From: Limnoperna fortunei
Taxonomy: Eukaryota; Mollusca; Bivalvia; Mytilida; Modiolidae
Assembly (NCBI GenBank): GCA_944474755.1
Contig: OX104114.1
Location: 79,284,623-79,348,622, forward strand
Reading direction: 5' to 3'
Length of the DNA stretch: 64,000 bases
A program made the translations under genes and the position numbers. The notes below the pieces were generated by a model. It made no database searches, was not told where the DNA came from, and saw nothing but the letters and a program-made list of their open reading frames with translations. Below are positions 58,240-64,000 of the stretch, piece by piece. The first letter of the stretch is position 1. Every line of letters starts with the position of its first letter.

Positions 58240-59540
58240 TGATACAGTTATACAAGTCCCAGGCTTTAGTACTCTTGTCTTTAAAGTATTGTTTTGAAAA
58301 TATAATGGTTTACATTTGAAAAGAAATCCAATTTGTATTGTTTTTGTATTCAAATAATGACTACCACTTTGCAGGATCTTTTTCATTTTTTTCTAGAATG
58401 CAGTTGATTTTGTTAATTTACCAGTAGTTTTATGTCAGTTGATCTTCGTCCGTTTCCATAGTAACATGTCAACAGCTTCCTTGATGATTTAATCTTATGA
58501 AAAATTTGTTAACATTGTATATAGACTGTAACATATAAATGACTCGAAGTTGAGCCGACTTTTTTGAAAGAAGATCAATACTGGCAGCTCTTGTGCAAAA
58601 ATCATTAACTTGTTTTATGTTTTCTTTGTTGTGTTGATTGGATTTGTTTCATTTTTTATGGTTTGATTGTTTAATATAGTTATATTTTTATATATGCTTG
58701 TTATGAAGATTTTAAGTGAAACATGGAATAATTGTATGTAAAGTACTAAACAGTTAAATAGATTTTTGAATGGAAACATGTACTTTGGCTTCATGTTAAT
58801 AAATTGGTTGAGGGAAAAAAGTATTACATTTGTTTTGCATTTCACTTTAAAGAACATTTTAAGCATATCATATAAGTACTATAACATTTATTGCAAATTT
58901 CATGTTTAGGAAATTTGAATTGCACGCCATAAGTTTTGTGTGGTTGCTTATATAATTTTCAGAATTTCTAAGCTCTAGAGACGTGTTGATTTTATATCAT
59001 GAGTAGTACCCACTCATAATTAACGTTATAACTCCTACTCATTACAGTGTCCATCCTTAGTTTTGTGTTGGTTAGATTATCAACACTTTATCCTTCATAA
59101 CAACATTTGCAATGCGAAGACAACATTTGTTACTGCTCTGACCTTTATATTATATTTCTTGGTTATACCCTTGGGAAAACTGAAATTGGTTATAACTGTG
59201 TGTCTTCCTTATTTTGTCACCAGAGATCTGGATAATGAATTTAATCTAAAATAATCAAGAGTCTCTGTTTGAGGCAGGAAAGGCATTAGTACAATTATTA
59301 GGAAGATTTTCAGTGGATTTGACAGTACATTGTACATGTGGACCTGCATTTAAGTTCATTGTTCTTCATAGGTAAAATTAAAATGTAAAGATAAAAAGAA
59401 ATATTGTTGAAACTTAAAAAAATCCTTATAATATGCCGATGAACAGTGATTTCTTCTATTTTAACCTCCTGATTGTAAAGATATTAAAATTGTTTCAGTT
59501 AAAACATTAAAAGAGGCTGTCATTTTTATTCAGGCAAATC
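58240..59540. other. Intergenic stretch, nothing recognised
   Basis: AT-rich DNA with no coherent coding frame. Confidence 0.5.
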
Positions 59541-59549
59541 TTGTGTTAA

Positions 59550-59930
59550 TACCCCAAACTTGTTTGGGGGGTATATAGGAATCCCCCTGTCTGTCTGTCC
59601 ACATGCACATCCCTTGGCCTTGTAAGCGAAACTCCTTCTAAACTGCTTGATGAAAATTAAGGAAACTTGGCATAAAGGAAGTACATTATATATTTTAACT
59701 CCCAACTAAGAATTTTTAAGTTTTAAATTGGTCATGTGAGCTTTCATCCTCTAATATTTTTTTTCTGGTTAGACTAATCACTCACCAAATTTACAAATTG
59801 GATCTAACTGTGTCACATTAGCGTAAATTACATCTGTCTCATTGGTTGAATTATTTTGACCTCAAAAAATAAGAGAAATGGATTTAAACAAAACTGAACA
59901 ACTGTCAAAGATTTGGTTGTTGAATGACTG
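59550..59930 (-). mobile_element. Hairpin-capped interspersed repeat
   Basis: Begins with a strong hairpin at 59550-59573 (TACCCCAAAC-TTG-TTTGGGGGGTA), then CCCCCTGTCTGTCTGTCCAC and a body with CTTGTAAGCGAAACTCCTTC. This is the mirror arrangement of the element at 18720 (core, GGACGGAC run, CCCCC hairpin), so probably a reverse-oriented member of a related family. The far end is uncertain. Confidence 0.6.
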
Positions 59931-59934
59931 ATGA

Positions 59935-60400
59935 CTTGTTTATTATCTTTAGCACTGATATGGTAATTATTATCTTATAACTTTTAATTTTTATTATTTG
60001 TCATGTAAACCCTCCAGCATTTATTTTGTTGGTACAAAAAACAAAATCACATATTTTTGTGGTTTGGTTTTTATTAATGTAGAATAATTTTTTATTCATA
60101 CTTGCGTCACTAAAGGTGAATTTACATAAAAACTTGTAAGTCATGACCAGATATAGAATCACAGATTAAAAACTTTCATGGAAATTCAGGAATAAACAAT
60201 AAACTTTATTGAGTTGAATTGGCAGTGAAAGAATTGACATACTCCATAAGCTTTATTTACTGCCCCAATCAAGATGTCTTGAACTGGAACAATTATTCAG
60301 ATCTTGTAAGTTTATTTAGTTTAAGATTGAAAGGGAATTTGTATTTACAGCTAATTTCATGACTATGGTGTTACTGCAAAAATGTACATTTACATAAATA
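59935..60400. other. Intergenic stretch, nothing recognised
   Basis: AT-rich DNA with no coherent frame. Confidence 0.5.
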
Positions 60401-60401
60401 A

Positions 60402-61264
60402 CAGTCTTCACCAAATCTTTCCAAAGAATGGTGGACATTCGGTCCACCAACTTCCCCAGAAATGCGGACCGAAGCAGCTTTTGCCGGACCAAATTTGTCT
60501 GATGTTGCCATTGTTTACATTTAACTAGCTACCTTATATGCATGTAGATACAGACATACATGTATATCATACATAAAAGTTATTGTAAACATCATACTAT
60601 TCATAACTGTTATAAACAAGCTGTGTATATCTGGACAAATGTGTCTAAAGAATATAAATAAAATAACATTTATTATACACAGCAATACTTCACAAAGCTG
60701 AAAGCAACTGCTCAATGGGACACCCATCTACAGAAATCATCATGTGGTCATTGATAACTAGTTATCTTTATTCTTCAATTTCAGCTTACTAGTATATATT
60801 TTATATATTATCAAAGCCAATGATTAACATAAAATATGTTTTAAATGAACTTTTGAGTTTCAACCCCATTTTAAAGTGTTTGTTTATCAAACAGTTACGA
60901 TTTTTCATTAAAGGCCGTTGTAGTCTACTTTTTTCCTCATTTTCGCTGTTGGTAATTAGACGTATCCCGGAAATAAACAAATGGAGCTTAATTTATTTGC
61001 CCAACTAAAATGTTTCAAAAATGAGTTAAATACACAGGATCTTAGCAATTTTTATTGGTTTTACATATTTACTCAAAAGTTGGAAGTCTGTGTGAATCAG
61101 TACAACCAGATATATAAGTATTTTCTGTGAATGAACCATCAGGACAACTTGAACTTCGATAATAACAATGTCGGACTTTCGGACCGACGAAACACGATTT
61201 TTTACCGGTCCAAGCGTTATTATATCGGTTTTGGCCGTCGGACCGACGCATTTCGTGAAGACTG
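60402..61264 (+). mobile_element. 0.86-kb TIR element, left copy of an inverted pair
   Basis: Bounded by CAGTCTTCACCAAAT and its inverse ATTTCGTGAAGACTG, with AAATAA abutting both ends. Subterminal repeats include GGACATTCGGTCCACC and CGGACCGACG. No transposase is visible. The longest frames are under 90 codons and are shared by both copies. Confidence 0.9.
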
Positions 61265-61423
61265 AAATAAACATTCGTTGGAAAATGATTTTATTGTGTA
61301 TTATTGACGCTTGACTTAAAGATTTAAAGCTATTGTTTCAGTACATATCATTCCCTTCAGACAATCTGTGTTCATACTGTAGAGGTAAAACAGCAATGTT
61401 AATTTTTGATCACTTCCATAATG

Positions 61424-62279
61424 CAGTCTTCACGAAATGCGTCGGTCCGACGGACAAAACCGATATAATAACGCTTGGACCGGTAAAAATCGTGTTTCGT
61501 CGGTCTGAAAGTCAGACATTGTTATTATCAAAGTTCAAGTTGTCCTGATCGTTCATTCACAGAAAATACTTATATATCTGGTTGTACTGATTCACACAGA
61601 CTTCCAACTTTTGAGTAAATATGTAAAACCAATAAAAATTACAAAGATCCTGCGTATTTAACTCGTTTTTGAAACATTTTAGTTGGGCAAATGGATTACG
61701 CGCCATTTGTTTATTTCCGGGATACGTCTAATTACCAACAGCGAAAATGAGGAAAAAAGTAGACTACAACGGCCTTTAATGAAAAATCGTAACTGTTTGA
61801 TAAACAAACACTTTAAAATGGGGTTGAAACTCAAAAGTTCATTAACAACATATTTTATGTTAATCATTGGCTTTGATAATATATAAAATATATACAAGTA
61901 AGCTGAAATTGAAGAATAAAGATAACTAGTTATCAATGACCACATGAGGATTTCTGTAGATGGGTGTCCCATTGAGCAGTTGCTTTCAGCTTTGTGAAGT
62001 ATTGCTGTGTATAATAAATGTTATTTTATTTATATTCTTTAGACACATTTGTCCAGAAATACACAGCGTGTTTATAACAGTTATGAATAGTATGATGTTT
62101 ACAATAACTAAATGTATGATATAGGTCTGTATCTACATGCATATAAAGTAGCTAGTTAAATGTAAACAATGGCAACATCAGACAAATTTGGTCCGGCAAA
62201 AGCTGCTTCGGTCCAGCATTTCTGGGGAAGTTGGTGGACCGAATGTCCACCATTCTTTGGAAAGATTTCGTGAAGACTG
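61424..62279 (-). mobile_element. 0.86-kb TIR element, right copy of an inverted pair
   Basis: Nearly identical inverse of 60402-61264, ending CAGTCTTCACGAAATGCG at the left and AAAGATTTCGTGAAGACTG at the right. The pair is separated by 159 bp (61265-61423). The two arms could fold into a hairpin of over 850 bp. Confidence 0.9.
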
Positions 62280-62759
62280 CATATTTTATAAGCATACAAT
62301 CTGGTTTTTTCAACATTTTTGTTCATAGATACATCTACAGATCCTAAGTGTTTAACCACAAAAATGTACAGTACGCCCAGAGAGGATGGTCACTCAAACA
62401 CTCAAATAAGAGAAATTTCTCCATGTTACATAGTGTATTACCTAAATTTTCTCAGAAAATAACAGTGTTTCAGAGTGTTATCTGTCACCAAATAAAAATT
62501 AATCCCCTTAAGCTTGATGTACCCACTTTTGGGTGTGACACTGTGTTTTTCGGATTTTCAGGGTGTATAAAATTTATTGTATCTATTGTTTATTGCAACT
62601 TGGCCACAATCATCCTTCGTGCTCCTAGTTTCAAGTTTGTACCCAGGGTGTTGATCAACAGACAAAGATGGCCGCTGTTACTAAAAATAGAACATGGGTG
62701 TCAACACAGGTTTTTGATCATTATCTCAAAAATTAAAATAGCTCTAGAGAAAACCGTTA

Positions 62760-63613
62760 CTTCAAATTGATCAGCACATTAAGGTCAACAAGAGTTGCCA
62801 TTAGTGTGAAGTTGTATATTGTAGAGTTATTGCCCTTTATTGACGATTTTGGACAAAACTTGAAAACTATAAGAGGCAGAGTGAAACTGTAAATGGCAAA
62901 AATGATCAGCAATAAAAGCCCTACAATTCACTTGATTGGTCTGAAATTGTCAGATGACTCCTTATATGAGTGATTGCCCTTAAATGACAATTTTTTATGA
63001 AATTGTCCCTATTTGTCCTGTAACTTTAAAACTATAACAGCTAGAGAAAAACTGTAAATAGCAAAAATGATCAGCAATACAAGCCCTACAATTCACTGCA
63101 TTAGTCTGAAATTGTCAGATGACTACTTATAGAAGTTATTGCCTTTAAATGGCAATTTTTTATGAAATTTTTCATTTTTGTCCTGTAACATGAAAACTAT
63201 ATAGCAGTTAGATTGAAACTGCAAAATTGCACAAATGATCAGCAATAGAAGCCCTACAAATGATTGCTTAGTCCAAAATTGCAAGATGACTATTGGAGTT
63301 ATTGCCCTTTAATTATGAATTTGGAAAAATTGAACAGTTTTTGTATTATAAATTAGTCTATAACACACCTAGAGTAAAACTGTAAATTTCTATGTACCCT
63401 AAAGGACAAGGCCTACAAACCATTTAATTTTCAGAAATTGTCTGATGGGCACCTTATAGGAGTTATTGTACTTAACTAAAATTTTTGTAGAAATGTTTAG
63501 TTTGTGCACAGTAATTAGTTAAAAGCTGTAACAACTAGACTGAAACTGTTAAATATATAAATGAAGTCATTTGGGTTCCAGGTGAGCGATTACAGGCTCC
63601 TGGGAGCCTCTAG
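62760..63613 (+). mobile_element. Tandem-core element with Helitron-like 3' end
   Basis: About four and a half units of roughly 170 bp carry AAAAATGATCAGCAATA, AGCCCTACAATTCACT and GAAATTGTCAGATGACT. The end is GGTGAGCGATTACAGGCTCC, with hairpin AGGCTCC-TG-GGAGCCT at 63594-63609 directly followed by CTAG-T. A short hairpin before CTRR-T is the Helitron 3' signature, and tandem cores occur in Helitron-derived bivalve elements. No Rep/helicase is present. Confidence 0.65.
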
Positions 63614-63614
63614 T

Positions 63615-64000
63615 TTCTATTTCGCTCAGCTTTCTATTTTCAAAACTATTTTACATGCATAAGAATTTTTTTCAAACAGAACTTCCCTTTTTTTTTTAAT
63701 TTCGGTAATACTGAAGCTAGATGTAAAGCTTTTATCCTGAATTATACTTGATGTAAAGCCCACAGTTTAACAGTTGTGTATTTATGTGCATGTTACACAT
63801 GCTTTAGTCCAGAGTAGGGAGAAAAATATTTTTTGTGTATTTATGTACATGTTACACGTGCCTTTAGTCTATAGTAGGGAGAAAAATGTTTGAAGTGTAT
63901 GCCTTTTGTCAATTGATTGGCTAAATGAAAATAAATTGGCATATTACATGTATTTCAGGGAAAACAAAATGAAATCAGTATAAAAAAACAATCATCAGTA
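63615..64000. other. Right edge, no gene
   Basis: Contains a direct duplication of about 70 bp: TGTATTTATGTGCATGTTAC (63776) and TGTATTTATGTACATGTTAC (63836), each followed by AGTAGGGAGAAAAAT. Otherwise featureless. Confidence 0.6.

Noticed and set aside
62348..62770. 140-codon plus-strand frame
   Set aside because: Composition is unremarkable, it overlaps the repeat leading into the tandem-core element, and no domain is visible.

Overview
The window is AT-rich animal nuclear DNA. It has canonical GT-AG introns, short exons, abundant non-autonomous transposons, tRNA-derived SINEs ending in AAAC repeats, and tandem 'core' repeats of a kind familiar from bivalve genomes. A mollusc, probably a bivalve, fits best. 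That assignment is inference, because no species marker is visible.

One host gene is clear: COPA, the alpha subunit of the COPI coatomer, on the minus strand from the start codon at 35281 to the stop at 420. I traced 30 constitutive coding exons by translating across every junction. All have GT donors and AG acceptors and compatible phases. They sum to 3681 nt, a 1226-residue protein, against 1224 for the main human isoform. A further 27-nt in-frame exon (28171-28197) lies between exons 6 and 7. It would add nine residues, which matches the 1224/1233-residue isoform difference I recall for human COPA. A likely promoter with ETS and CRE-like sites sits just upstream, at 35324-35373.

The COPA introns are full of repeats. 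They hold full-length SINEs with clear target-site duplications (7344, 25256, 31326), a 1.75-kb element with TTAA duplications (24459-26215), a pogo-type MITE (15917-16384), several long palindromes, and minisatellites of 42, 54 and 58 bp. The 58-bp array downstream of exon 14 consists of copies of the 3' half of that exon together with its donor splice site. This is the most unusual local structure in the window.

From 35.5 kb to the right end I see no intact host gene. In order there are: a decayed Tc1-type transposase (35.6-36.7 kb); a SINE (36.8 kb); a tandemly duplicated foldback element (39.2-39.9 kb); an inverted-repeat element carrying a FLYWCH-like zinc-finger segment (40.1-41.3 kb); an (ATCA)n tract (42.1 kb); a decayed LINE with C2H2, RT, CCHC and nuclease-like segments, plus a second rearranged copy (44.1-48.0 kb); a 9-bp-duplication MITE (48.4 kb); several foldback or hAT-like elements sharing one internal body (50.0-54.9 kb); a minisatellite (55.6-56.5 kb); an unrecognised pseudogene (56.8-57.3 kb); and two inverted copies of an 0.86-kb element (60.4-62.3 kb). 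A tandem-core element with a Helitron-like hairpin end (62.8-63.6 kb) closes the series.
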